In this document: piece after piece, positions 16,672 through 24,627 of the stretch | Position numbering within the stretch: position 1 is the stretch's first letter | Layout of the letters: every line of letters starts with the position of its first letter | Assembly: GCA_902478605.1 (NCBI GenBank) | Contig: CABSLQ010000028.1 | Span: forward strand, 1 to 38,567 | Origin: an uncultured Oscillospiraceae bacterium | GTDB taxonomy: Bacteria; Bacillota; Clostridia; Oscillospirales; Acutalibacteraceae | Reading direction: 5' to 3' | Length of the DNA: 38,567 nt | Translations under genes and position numbers: made by a program | Notes under the pieces: generated by a model | Databases searched by the model: none | Told to the model about the DNA's origin: nothing | The model's input: only the letters and a program-made list of their open reading frames with translations

Positions 16672-17820
16672 CTACGTTTTTCCCCCTGCCAGGGTGAGAA
16701 TGCTCGTGGCCACTATCATAAACAGCGAACAGGCGGATAAAATGCCGATGAGCGTGTTGACCACCGAGCGCACCGCCGTGAGCAGGCCGCTGATGGTTTT
16801 CAGATCCAGAATATCCGCTACCATGGCGCAGACGCTGAGCAGCAGCGTCCACACCGCGCATTCGAGCAGCGGTGGCAGCACGATGAGCGCCGTGGCCAAA
16901 ATGCCGAAGCCGCCGAGTGTGGACTTGAGCAGGCCGAGGCAGCTCTTGACCGTGGCAAACGCTTCGCTGAGCGCGCCGCCCACCACCGGTACAAAGCTCG
17001 CGAGTGAAAACTTGATCGCCCGGCCGCCGAGGGTGTCCGCCGCGGCACCGACCAGCGTCTGCAAGGAGAGCAGGCCGACGAACAGGGTCATCGAAATGCC
17101 CAGCAGCCAGACGGCCGTCTTATTGATGAAGCCGCCCACCGCATCGAGCTTCATGCCGCTGGTCACCGAGCCGGTCATACACAGCGCCAGCGAAATGGTC
17201 ATCAGCGGCAGAATGACGCTCGTTGCCAGCCAGGAGAAGAGCTCCGCCACAAAAAGCACGATGGTCTGATAGGAGGCGGCCGCCGCCACCTGCCCGCCCG
17301 TGAGCAGCACCCCGGCATATACCGGCACAAAGCTCCCCATAAAGACCGAGGCGCTCTCGGCCGCCTCACATACCGCACGGATGCAGCCCGAAACGGGGAC
17401 CAGCACCGCCGTGCAGGCAGCCAGGGTGCAAATCGTCTGAAAAACACCCGCTACCGCCTCTTCCCGCACCGTATGCCGCAGGCTGTCCATCAGCGCGGCC
17501 AGCAGCAATATACCGAGCAGCACGCCGCCCGCGCGCAGCGGTCCTCCCGCCTGATCGGACAGCAGCTTCAGCACGCTGTCGAGCACCCCTTGCGGCGAAA
17601 CAGAGGAAAACTCGTTCTGGTCAATGCCGGTGATCCCCAGGTTGTCCAGCAGGCGAAGCGTTTCAGGCGGCAGATTGTCCCATAACGCCTGGGCGCCGCT
17701 GGCATCGAACTGCTCCTGGTAAATCTCTTCGGCGCTCATCTCCTCCTCGGCACAGACGGGCAGAACCAACAGAAAAAGCAGCATCAGCACCAGCAAAATA
17801 CGCAGGCAGCGCCGCTTCAT
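16672..17820 (-). CDS. spoIIIAE: stage III sporulation protein SpoIIIAE
   Basis: 382 residues. A cleavable-type signal (MKRRCLRILLVLMLLFLLVLPVCA, Ala at the end) is followed by the typical LWDNLPPETLRLLDNLGI segment and about eight membrane helices. Family motifs include SYQTIVLFVAELFSWLATS and PVVGGALSEAFATVKSCLGLLK. It is the largest membrane subunit of the SpoIIIA channel. It starts in the spoIIIAD stop as ATGA, consistent with coupled translation. Confidence 0.96.
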   Translation of the reverse strand: MKRRCLRILLVLMLLFLLVLPVCAEEEMSAEEIYQEQFDASGAQALWDNLPPETLRLLDNLGITGIDQNEFSSVSPQGVLDSVLKLLSDQAGGPLRAGGVLLGILLLAALMDSLRHTVREEAVAGVFQTICTLAACTAVLVPVSGCIRAVCEAAESASVFMGSFVPVYAGVLLTGGQVAAAASYQTIVLFVAELFSWLATSVILPLMTISLALCMTGSVTSGMKLDAVGGFINKTAVWLLGISMTLFVGLLSLQTLVGAAADTLGGRAIKFSLASFVPVVGGALSEAFATVKSCLGLLKSTLGGFGILATALIVLPPLLECAVWTLLLSVCAMVADILDLKTISGLLTAVRSVVNTLIGILSACSLFMIVATSILTLAGGKT

Positions 17821-18218
17821 CCCACCACCTCCCCATTTATCAGAGAGGCGGCCAGCTGTGCGATCTTTTCAAACAGGGGCAGCGACAGTGTCAGCAGCAG
17901 CAGCTTGCCCGCCAGCTCCGCCTTGGAGGCGAGCGCCCCTTCCCCCGCGTCCCAGCAGGCATCCGCCGCCAGCTGGGTAAGCAGGCAGATGCCCAGCGCC
18001 TTGAAAAGTATCGTCCCGTATTCGGCGGGCAGGGCCGCCGAGGACAGCAGCTCCCGCAGCGTGTCGATCATCGGCAGCGACTTGACAAGCACCAGCGCCA
18101 GCACGCCGATTCCCGCCGCCAGGCTGACCGCCATCGCCATTTCGGGACGCTGCTGTCTGAGGATGACCGCCAGAAAAGCCGCGATAACCACCACGCCTGC
18201 AATTGTCACGATTTCCAT
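17817..18218 (-). CDS. spoIIIAD: stage III sporulation protein SpoIIIAD
   Basis: 133 residues with four hydrophobic segments. The sequence ALGICLLTQLAADACWDAGEGALASKAELAGKLLLLTLSLPLF is characteristic. With SpoIIIAC it resembles export-apparatus membrane proteins of type III secretion. Starts four bases after spoIIIAC and overlaps spoIIIAE by four. Confidence 0.95.
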   Translation of the reverse strand: MEIVTIAGVVVIAAFLAVILRQQRPEMAMAVSLAAGIGVLALVLVKSLPMIDTLRELLSSAALPAEYGTILFKALGICLLTQLAADACWDAGEGALASKAELAGKLLLLTLSLPLFEKIAQLAASLINGEVVG

Positions 18219-18222
18219 GGCG

Positions 18223-18417
18223 TTATAACCCGAAGACGGATTTGACCATCGAAAAGAGATCGCTTATCTCGGTCACGATGATGGTCAGCACCACAATAAG
18301 CCCCGCCAGCGTGGTCATCATGGCCTGTTCTTCCCGCCCGGATCGGATCAACACCTGGTTGAGCACGGCAACGATAATGCCGATGGCGGCGATTTTGAAT
18401 ATCAGATCCACGTCCAT
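18223..18417 (-). CDS. spoIIIAC: stage III sporulation protein SpoIIIAC
   Basis: 64 residues, the normal tiny size, with two membrane helices (IFKIAAIGIIVAVLNQVLI and MTTLAGLIVVLTIIVTEI) joined by a polar RSGREEQA turn. Membrane component of the SpoIIIA channel. A 62-base gap separates it from spoIIIAB. Confidence 0.95.
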   Translation of the reverse strand: MDVDLIFKIAAIGIIVAVLNQVLIRSGREEQAMMTTLAGLIVVLTIIVTEISDLFSMVKSVFGL

Positions 18418-18479
18418 GGAAATCCCAGCCTTTCTATTGCCTGTCTTTTAGAAATCATCTGCTGCACTGGCCCGCTGTT

Positions 18480-18992
18480 TTATAACAGCAACAGCGCCAG
18501 CGCCATCCCCCCCGTGACGCCAAGGGTCAGATACAGACGGCTTTTGGCGGCGGCCTCCCGGCGCGCTTCCGCCAGCCGGTCGCCGAGCTGCGCCGCATAC
18601 ATCCGGCAATTGTCCAGCTGCCCTTCGAGGTCGGTACGCCCGAGTCCCTCCCCAAAACTGCGCAGCAGCTCCAGATCCGACTCTGTAAAGCCGCATGCCT
18701 TGCCATAATCGGCTACCCCCTCGTTCCACGCTGCGTGAAAGCCCTCCTCCGTCCCGGCCGCCCGGGCCGCCGCCTGCAGGAAAGGCAGTGCCGCGAATTC
18801 GGCCGTTGCGGCCGCCTGGGCGAGCAGCTCGTCCACCGGCGCGGCGGTATACCGCATGCGCGAAGCCAGATGGGCCAGCAGCCGCTGCGCCTTATCGAGA
18901 GAATCCGCCCGCCGGCTCAGCCCGGCTGCCGCCCGGTATCCCAGAAAGGTTCCCGCCGCCACCAGCAGCAGCAATCCGATGATTTTCACCAT
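18480..18992 (-). CDS. spoIIIAB: stage III sporulation protein SpoIIIAB
   Basis: 170 residues. N-terminal and C-terminal membrane helices (about 2-22 and 153-170) flank a helical soluble domain resembling type II secretion GspF. The start MVKIIGLLLLVAAGTFLGYRAA and LLRSFGEGLGRTDLEGQLD are family motifs. The ATG at 18990-18992, with GGAGAGGA upstream, lies well inside the spoIIIAA frame: the genes overlap by 101 bases. Confidence 0.94.
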   Translation of the reverse strand: MVKIIGLLLLVAAGTFLGYRAAAGLSRRADSLDKAQRLLAHLASRMRYTAAPVDELLAQAAATAEFAALPFLQAAARAAGTEEGFHAAWNEGVADYGKACGFTESDLELLRSFGEGLGRTDLEGQLDNCRMYAAQLGDRLAEARREAAAKSRLYLTLGVTGGMALALLLL

Positions 18993-19908
18993 ACAAATCC
19001 TCTCCGTTCAGTATCCGGTGCCAGGTTCCCGGTGTCCGCCGCCCGTCAAGCAGCACCACCCGGTCAAACACGCCGCTTTCCAGTGCGGCCCGGATGGGTT
19101 CCCGGCGAAGCAGCGAGGGCAGATCACGGCAGTGGGCGGACGCGATGGCCGGGACGCCGGCGTTGAGACCGGCGAGCACGGCGCGCACCTCCTCCATGCT
19201 GCCCATCTCGTCAAATAGCACCACATCCGGGGCCAGGCAGCGCACCGCCAGCTGGATCCCCTCTCCCTTTGGGCAGTGGAGCAGCACGTCGCAGCCGGTC
19301 AGCCCGCCGTGCGCGGACAGTTCGCCGCGTTCGTCCACCACCGCCGTGCGGTATCGCCTGCCCAGCCGGCCGGAGGCCATCTGCCGCGCCAGATCGCGCA
19401 GCAGGCTGGTCTTGCCGCTCGACGGTTCGCCGGCAATCAGCGCACTGTGGATGCAGCCGCCGTCTGTTAAAGCGGCGGCCAGAGCGCGGGCGCAGCCGTC
19501 GTGCCGCCTCGCCACCCGCAGACAGATGGAGGTCACCTGCCGCATGCCGACGATGGCACCGTTTTCCACGACCACGCTGCCCGCAATACCCGCGCGGCAG
19601 CCGCTGCGCGTGCTGACAAAGCCCTGCCGGATCTCCTGCTGATGGGTGTGGACCGAGTAATCGCACAGCCGCTGAAAGCAATCCTCCACCTGTGCGGCCT
19701 CGCACAGCAGAAGGCTTCCGCCGGCCAGCTCGCTGACTTGTCCGCCCTTGGTCACAAGCAGCTCGCCCGCCGGAGTGGACAGGGTCACCGGCGCGCCCGC
19801 ACGCAGGCGGATCTCCTGGGTCATCTCCTGTATCCGCTGCGGAATCTGCAGCACCGTTTCCCGTATGGCCGGCGGCAGATAAGCCGCCGCCGCGGTGAAT
19901 TCTTCCAT
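18892..19908 (-). CDS. spoIIIAA: stage III sporulation ATPase SpoIIIAA
   Basis: 338 residues. A VirB11/GspE-like AAA+ ATPase: Walker A GEPSSGKT at residues 160-167, VDERGE near 191, Walker B VVLFDE ending near 234. It is thought to energise the SpoIIIA channel from the mother cell. The frame is open to 19953, but the ATG at 19906-19908 has GAGGA upstream. The family's core ends near GRRTPGTWHRI; the last 34 residues are Gly/Ala-rich and run into spoIIIAB in another frame. An upstream CATATGTATG is only weakly like a sigma-E -10, so no promoter is called. First gene of the spoIIIA operon. Confidence 0.94.
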   Translation of the reverse strand: MEEFTAAAAYLPPAIRETVLQIPQRIQEMTQEIRLRAGAPVTLSTPAGELLVTKGGQVSELAGGSLLLCEAAQVEDCFQRLCDYSVHTHQQEIRQGFVSTRSGCRAGIAGSVVVENGAIVGMRQVTSICLRVARRHDGCARALAAALTDGGCIHSALIAGEPSSGKTSLLRDLARQMASGRLGRRYRTAVVDERGELSAHGGLTGCDVLLHCPKGEGIQLAVRCLAPDVVLFDEMGSMEEVRAVLAGLNAGVPAIASAHCRDLPSLLRREPIRAALESGVFDRVVLLDGRRTPGTWHRILNGEDLYGENHRIAAAGGGGNLSGIPGGSRAEPAGGFSR

Positions 19909-19966
19909 GCCTGTCCTCACCTCGTCCCATACATATGTACTTGTCCGCCCCATTAGAACACCGTAC

Positions 19967-20006
19967 CCAAAAATTAACGGCGCCGACCCCTGCGGGCCGA
20001 CGCCGT
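19967..20006 (-). terminator. rho-independent terminator of ligA
   Basis: GC-rich hairpin with arms at 20006-19994 and 19989-19977 (ACGGCGTCGGCCC against GGGTCGGCGCCGT, two G-T wobbles), then TTAATTTTT on the minus strand. It isolates ligA from the sporulation operon. Confidence 0.85.
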
Positions 20007-20034
20007 GTGAATAGAATATTGAAATGAACCGTCT

Positions 20035-22011
20035 TTACCCCAGCATGGCACGGAATGCCGCCTCGTCGATGATGCGCACGCCGAGCTGCTGCGCTTTGGT
20101 CAGCTTGCTTCCCGCGTCCTCGCCCGCCAGGACGATGCTGGTTTTCTTGGAAACGCTGCCCGCCGTCTTGCCGCCGTATTTCTCGATAAGGGCGGAGGCC
20201 TCTTCCCTTTTCAGGGTGGGCAGAGTGCCGGTGAGCACAAAGGTCATGCCCGCAAACCGGGCGTCCGCCCGTTCGGTCCGGCAAACCATGTTGACACCGG
20301 CCAGACGAAGCTGCTCCACAAAATGGCGGGAACCGGGCTGCGCGAAGAATTGTACGACGCTCTGCGCCATGATATCCCCGAAGCCGTCGATGGCGGCGAT
20401 TTCTTCCAGCGAAGCGGCCATAACCGCCTCCATGTCGCCGAACCGCTCGGCGAGCAGCTTGGCCGCCTTCTGCCCAATGTGTCGGATCCCCAGCGAAAAG
20501 ATCACCCGGAACAGGTCGCTTTCCTTGGATTTCTCGATCGCCGCGAGCAGGTTGTCTGCTGACTTTTCGCCCAGACGTTCCAGCGCCGCCACCGCATCGC
20601 GGTCAAGATGATACAGATCGTAGGCGTAACTTATCAGGCCGTTATCCACCAGCTGTTCAAGCACGGCGGGCCCAAGCCCCTCGATATCCATGGCGTCGCG
20701 CGAAGCGAAATGAATGAGATTGCGCACCTTTTGTGCCGGACATTCGGGATTGGTGCAGCGCAGAGCCGCCTCCTCTTCCTCCCGGAATACCTCCGCCCCG
20801 CAGGAGGGGCAGACATGCGGCATCGCATAAACGGGCGCTCCGCTGTGTGCCGTGACGCGCACCACCTCGGGGATGATGTCCCCCGCCTTGCGCAGCACCA
20901 CCCGGTCGCCAACCGCCAGCTGCTTTTCCTTGATAAAATCCTCATTATGCAGCGTCGCCCGGCTGACCGTCGTACCCGCCAGGGTCACCGGCTCAAACAG
21001 CCCGGTCGGCGTGAGCACGCCGGTGCGCCCGACATTAATCTCCACATCAAGCAGCGTGGTCTCCTTTTCCTCGGGCGGGTATTTGTAGGCAACCGCCCAT
21101 TTGGGAAACTTGGAGGTACTGCCCAGCTGTTCCCGCTGTGCAAAGTCATCGACCTTTACAACTGCGCCGTCGATGTCGAAGGGCAGCTTTCCCCGCATTT
21201 CACCGATGCGCTCTACCTCGGCGATCACCTCCTCGATGGAGCCGGTGCGCTTGTAAAAGGGAATAATGGAAAAGCCCAGCGATTTCATACATTCCAGCGA
21301 CGCAGCGTGGGCCGTGACGGTTTCGCCCTCCATCAGCTGGAGATTGAACACGAAAATGGACAGCCCGCGGCTGCGCGTCACGGCCGGATCCTTCTGCCGC
21401 AGCGAACCGGCCGCCGCGTTGCGCGGATTCTTGAAGGGCTTCTCCCCGTTCAGCTCCTGCCGTTCGACGAGGGCGGCGAAATTTTCCCGCGGCATGTACA
21501 CCTCGCCCCGCACGATGATACGCGGCAGCGGCCGCCTGAGCTTTTTCGGAATGGCGCGGATGGTGCGCAGGTTGGCGGTCACGTCCTCGCCGACCTGCCC
21601 GTCTCCGCGGGTGGCCCCGCGTACGAAAACGCCGTCCCGGTATTCCAGCGCAATGGACAGCCCGTCGATCTTGGGTTCCACTACATAAACGGGATCGGCA
21701 ACCGTTTCCCTCACCCGCCCGTCAAACTCGCGCAGCTCGTCAAGGGAAAAGACATCCTGCAGACTGGCCAGCGGCACCTCGTGCTCCACCGGGGTGAACA
21801 GGCTGGACAATTCGCCGTGCACCCGCTGGGTGTACGAATCGGGCGTGATGAGCTGCGGCCATTCGGTTTCGAGCGCCCGCAGCTCGCGGGTGAGGGCATC
21901 AAACTCGTCGTCCTCGATTTCGGGCGCATCTTCATCGTAATAGAGGTGGCTGTGATAGTCTATCTGTTCACGCAATACGCGCACCCGCTGCGCGGCCTGT
22001 TCCAGTTTCAT
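20035..22011 (-). CDS. ligA: NAD-dependent DNA ligase LigA
   Basis: 658 residues. Domains in order: Ia (YHSHLYYDEDAP), adenylation domain with KIDG (Lys114), OB fold, tetracysteine zinc finger (CPSCGAEVFRE...CTNPECPAQ near 405-430), helix-hairpin-helix region, and a C-terminal BRCT domain (from about 585). It seals nicks in replication and repair with NAD as cofactor. An ATG at 22020 overlaps its own Shine-Dalgarno, so the second ATG at 22009-22011, nine bases after GGGAG, is preferred. Confidence 0.97.
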   Translation of the reverse strand: MKLEQAAQRVRVLREQIDYHSHLYYDEDAPEIEDDEFDALTRELRALETEWPQLITPDSYTQRVHGELSSLFTPVEHEVPLASLQDVFSLDELREFDGRVRETVADPVYVVEPKIDGLSIALEYRDGVFVRGATRGDGQVGEDVTANLRTIRAIPKKLRRPLPRIIVRGEVYMPRENFAALVERQELNGEKPFKNPRNAAAGSLRQKDPAVTRSRGLSIFVFNLQLMEGETVTAHAASLECMKSLGFSIIPFYKRTGSIEEVIAEVERIGEMRGKLPFDIDGAVVKVDDFAQREQLGSTSKFPKWAVAYKYPPEEKETTLLDVEINVGRTGVLTPTGLFEPVTLAGTTVSRATLHNEDFIKEKQLAVGDRVVLRKAGDIIPEVVRVTAHSGAPVYAMPHVCPSCGAEVFREEEEAALRCTNPECPAQKVRNLIHFASRDAMDIEGLGPAVLEQLVDNGLISYAYDLYHLDRDAVAALERLGEKSADNLLAAIEKSKESDLFRVIFSLGIRHIGQKAAKLLAERFGDMEAVMAASLEEIAAIDGFGDIMAQSVVQFFAQPGSRHFVEQLRLAGVNMVCRTERADARFAGMTFVLTGTLPTLKREEASALIEKYGGKTAGSVSKKTSIVLAGEDAGSKLTKAQQLGVRIIDEAAFRAMLG

Positions 22012-22051
22012 CGGACGCATCTCCCTATACGGTTAATCGATTTTCCCGTAT

Positions 22052-22065
22052 AGTATACCAGAACC
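22052..22065 (-). promoter_or_regulatory. probable extended -10 promoter of ligA
   Basis: On the minus strand, CTGGTATACTATA gives an extended -10 (TGGTATACT; -10 at 22052-22057), 41 bases before the ligA ATG. No good -35 is seen at 17 bases, so it would depend on the TGN extension. Confidence 0.45.
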
Positions 22066-22094
22066 GCCGCGGAAATACCAGAGGTTTGCGCCTA

Positions 22095-22835
22095 TCAGGA
22101 ATCGCCGCCGAAGGCAAAAATTTTGCCCAGGTCACCCGCCATATCGCCCGTTACTTCGGTAAAGGAATCCGGCACCTCGCCGACAAGCACCGTTTCCGCC
22201 ACCACAAAGCTGGTCGTTACCTCCTGCGTGGTCATGTAGCCGGGGATGGCGGTGACAATCTGCGCCTGCACCTCGAGGGTGATGGTGTGGTTGGTCTGGT
22301 TGATGCCCGCGCTGGTGAAGGCGCTGTGCATGGCGGTCATGGCCGTGCCCGAGACGGTTACGCGCAGCGGTATGCGCGGCCCCCGTCCGTTGAACCAGTC
22401 GCCGCCGAGCAGATTGCCCAGCGGGACGTGCATCTCAAGATGCTCTTCCTGTTCCAGACGTTCGAGAATCGCGGTGGTCAATTCCGCCTTGAGACGATTA
22501 ATCCTGCCCACGTCCGCCTCCACCGAAACAATGCCGCCCGCTTCGTCCCGCAGCGTTTTGACCAGCTCGTCATATGCCACCGGATCATTGGTGAGCACCT
22601 GGGTCACCGCTTCGTTGATGACCCGGGTCGCAGCGTATCGCGCCTGGTTTTCCCCGAAGGCCCGCACAATGGGGTGCAGCTGTATATCCACATAGATCAC
22701 CAGCAGCACAAGCGCCGTCAGCAGCGCGAGCAGGCGCAGCTGCCACAGCCGACGTTTGCCTGTATATCTTCGGCGCTTTGTACCGGCGGGCATCGCCATG
22801 GCGCTTTGCCGGCGCGCCAGCTCCCGATTTACCAA
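22095..22835 (-). CDS. yunB: sporulation protein YunB
   Basis: 246 residues. A basic N-terminus precedes one membrane helix (about 34-52: LLALLTALVLLVIYVDIQL), then an extracytoplasmic domain with YunB motifs (ATRVINEAVTQVL, IVSVEADVGRINRLKAEL, HVPLGNLLGG). YunB is a mother-cell sporulation protein of Bacillus whose exact role is not known. The best start is TTG at 22833-22835, seven bases after AAAGGGGG; ATGs at 22799 and 22793 lack good sites. That Shine-Dalgarno lies in the 3' arm of a 16-bp hairpin, so translation or transcription is likely controlled by RNA structure. Confidence 0.88.
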   Translation of the reverse strand: MVNRELARRQSAMAMPAGTKRRRYTGKRRLWQLRLLALLTALVLLVIYVDIQLHPIVRAFGENQARYAATRVINEAVTQVLTNDPVAYDELVKTLRDEAGGIVSVEADVGRINRLKAELTTAILERLEQEEHLEMHVPLGNLLGGDWFNGRGPRIPLRVTVSGTAMTAMHSAFTSAGINQTNHTITLEVQAQIVTAIPGYMTTQEVTTSFVVAETVLVGEVPDSFTEVTGDMAGDLGKIFAFGGDS

Positions 22836-22953
22836 AAAAAGGCCCCCTTTCCGCGGCGGTTCCCTGCGGTCGGCGGCAACAGCCGCTTATACCCCATCCT
22901 ACGCGGCGGGGTTGACCGGGGTTCCAGCCTTTTTGGTGGAAAGGAGGCCTTTT
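22834..22953 (-). promoter_or_regulatory. structured leader/terminator-like element before yunB
   Basis: An outer 16-bp stem joins 22938-22953 with 22837-22852 (AAAAGGCCTCCTTTCC against GGAAAGGGGGCCTTTT, one T-G wobble). It ends in a T7 run on the minus strand. Inside, CGGTC/GACCG (22867-22871, 22914-22918) encloses two hairpins, GCGGC/GCCGC (22873-22877, 22882-22886) and ACCCC/GGGGT (22891-22895, 22908-22912): a three-way-junction layout. The 3' arm contains the yunB Shine-Dalgarno. It may be the terminator of the SH3 gene, an attenuator, or a mobile palindrome. I match it to no known riboswitch. Confidence 0.6.
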
Positions 22954-22986
22954 CATTCGATTTTTCGGAAAATTCAGCCCAAAAGG

Positions 22987-23430
22987 TTAATTTGCCGCGA
23001 TTTCAGTAAAGGAGAGATACTGCCCGCTGACATAACCAACGAGACCCAGAATCTGAACCTGATACCAATCGCCTTCCTTGGCAAGAATCTGCAGCCGCTC
23101 GCCGTACTTCGTGCCGCCTATCGCCTCGTAATCGGTGCCGGGCCCGCTGCGGATATGCATGGAATCCGCCGTTACCCACGCATAGGCCGGCAGGGTGCCG
23201 TCGGGCGGCAGGGTGGCGGCCGTCGGCGTCCCGGACGCCGCGGAGGTCGTGGTCGTGGTAGAACTGGTTGTGGTGGTTGTCGAGGTGGCTGTGGTCGTGG
23301 TGGCCGGCAAGGAAGAATCGGACGATTGAGCCGGTTCCTCCCCTTTAAACAAATTACAGGACGTCAGACCGATCGCCAGGAGCAGCGCGCTGCCGCCGGC
23401 GGCCAGCCGTTTCACCAAATGCGCTTTCAT
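22987..23430 (-). CDS. SH3-domain lipoprotein with Thr-rich linker
   Basis: 147 residues. A type II signal peptide ends in the lipobox LTSC (Cys near residue 25), giving a membrane-anchored lipoprotein. A low-complexity stretch of Thr, Ser and Ala (about 40-75) acts as a spacer. The C-terminal bacterial SH3 domain (ADSMHIRSGPGTDYEAIGGTKYGERLQILAKEGDWYQVQ, then GYVSGQYL) usually binds cell-wall peptides. The exact substrate is not known. Of ATGs at 23436 and 23430, the second has the better spaced AGGGAG. It is divergent from apbE and lies before the yunB leader. Confidence 0.85.
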   Translation of the reverse strand: MKAHLVKRLAAGGSALLLAIGLTSCNLFKGEEPAQSSDSSLPATTTTATSTTTTTSSTTTTTSAASGTPTAATLPPDGTLPAYAWVTADSMHIRSGPGTDYEAIGGTKYGERLQILAKEGDWYQVQILGLVGYVSGQYLSFTEIAAN

Positions 23431-23568
23431 ATACATTCTCTCCCTTTCTGTTTGACCTTCGCCAATATACCCCTGCACGCAAGTATGGGCCTATCTCACA
23501 TTTTTTAACACATCTTCGCGCACAATAAAAGAAAAAGAAATGTAAAATTTCCGAAGGAGTCCCTCCAC

Positions 23569-24609
23569 ATGAAAATCCACGTCTCGCGCCGCCTGACCAT
23601 ATGCGCGGCCCTTCTCTGTCTGCTGGCGGGCTGCGCTCCCGCCCGGACGGCGGCCGTCCCACTGACACGGTTCCGCATCTCCTTCGTGGGACACCTGGAT
23701 ACGGTGGTCAACCTCACGGCCTATTGTCCCGATCAGGCGACCTTCGACAGGGTATCGGAGCAGGTGGAGGCCGAGCTGGCCCGCCTAAGCCTTCTTTTCG
23801 ACCGCTACCGTTCCGAAAGTGCGCTTGCCCGGCTCAACGCGGCCGCCGGGGAACCGGAAGGCCGGGAGGCTGCACCGGAACTGCGCGAGCTGCTCTCCTG
23901 GTGCCTGGAAAAGCAAAAAGCGGTGGGCGGCGTGAATGTGGCGATGGGCGGTGTTCTCTCCCTCTGGCATACGGCGCGGCTGGACGGAATGCCGCCGACA
24001 GAGTCCGCCTTAGCGCAGGCCATGCGGCATATCTCCCCCGATACTGTCCGGCTGGAGGGAAATCGGGTAATCCTGCAAGACCCGGCGCAGTCGATCGACT
24101 TCGGCGCCGTGGCGAAGGGGTATGTCGCCGATAAGCTGGCCGCTCTTCTCCGTTCCCGTGGCGTGTCCGTTTTTCTGCTCGACTGCGGAACGAGCACACT
24201 GGTGTGCGCGGGCACGCCACCCGACAAGAACGGATGGCAGGTGGCGCTGCGCCATCCCGACGCGTTTCTCAACCTGTCGGGCCGGGCCGATCCGCCCGAG
24301 CAGCTCGGCACCCTGTCCCTTTCCGCACGCTGCGTGGGAGTGAGCGGCGATTATCAGAAGTATTTTACGTATAACGGGACATACTATGGCCATATTCTCT
24401 CCCCCGAAACGGGGCAGCCGGCCCGCCATTACCGCATGGTCTGCGTGCTGGCGGACGACGCGCTCACGGCCGACTATTATTCCACCGCCCTGTTCACTCT
24501 GCCGGTCGCCGCGTCGAAGCAGGCGGCGCAGGCGGCGGGTCTGGACGCGCTGTGGATGCTGCCGGACGGCAGCGTGCTCACCACGGACGGCTTCCCCTCA
24601 TTTGACTGA
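23569..24609 (+). CDS. apbE: FAD:protein FMN transferase ApbE (lipoprotein)
   Basis: 346 residues. The signal peptide ends in the lipobox LLAGC (Cys22), placing the enzyme outside the membrane. ApbE transfers FMN from FAD to Thr in S(T)GAT-type motifs of RnfG/NqrC and RnfD/NqrB. Visible motifs: IDFGAVAKGYVADKL (near 176), VSGDYQKYF, HILSPETGQP (near 274), and ADYYSTALF near the C-terminus for metal binding. It is the first gene of the Rnf-like operon, with AAGGAG before its ATG, and rnfC follows after 18 bases. This fits the need to flavinylate the RnfD and RnfG proteins encoded downstream. Confidence 0.95.
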   Translation: MKIHVSRRLTICAALLCLLAGCAPARTAAVPLTRFRISFVGHLDTVVNLTAYCPDQATFDRVSEQVEAELARLSLLFDRYRSESALARLNAAAGEPEGREAAPELRELLSWCLEKQKAVGGVNVAMGGVLSLWHTARLDGMPPTESALAQAMRHISPDTVRLEGNRVILQDPAQSIDFGAVAKGYVADKLAALLRSRGVSVFLLDCGTSTLVCAGTPPDKNGWQVALRHPDAFLNLSGRADPPEQLGTLSLSARCVGVSGDYQKYFTYNGTYYGHILSPETGQPARHYRMVCVLADDALTADYYSTALFTLPVAASKQAAQAAGLDALWMLPDGSVLTTDGFPSFD

Positions 24610-24627
24610 TAAAGGCAGGCGATTTCC

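Noticed and set aside
19930..19960. Sigma-E promoter before spoIIIAA (CATATGTATG)
   Set aside because: Expected from biology, but the -10 matches only the first four bases and no -35 of the right spacing is seen.
20608..22053. 481-codon plus-strand frame opposite ligA
   Set aside because: No recognisable domain, no ribosome site, and it lies fully antisense to an intact ligA.
22834..22953. Known riboswitch or SRP/6S RNA before yunB
   Set aside because: No conserved core motif of the classes I know could be found; SRP tetraloop motif is absent.
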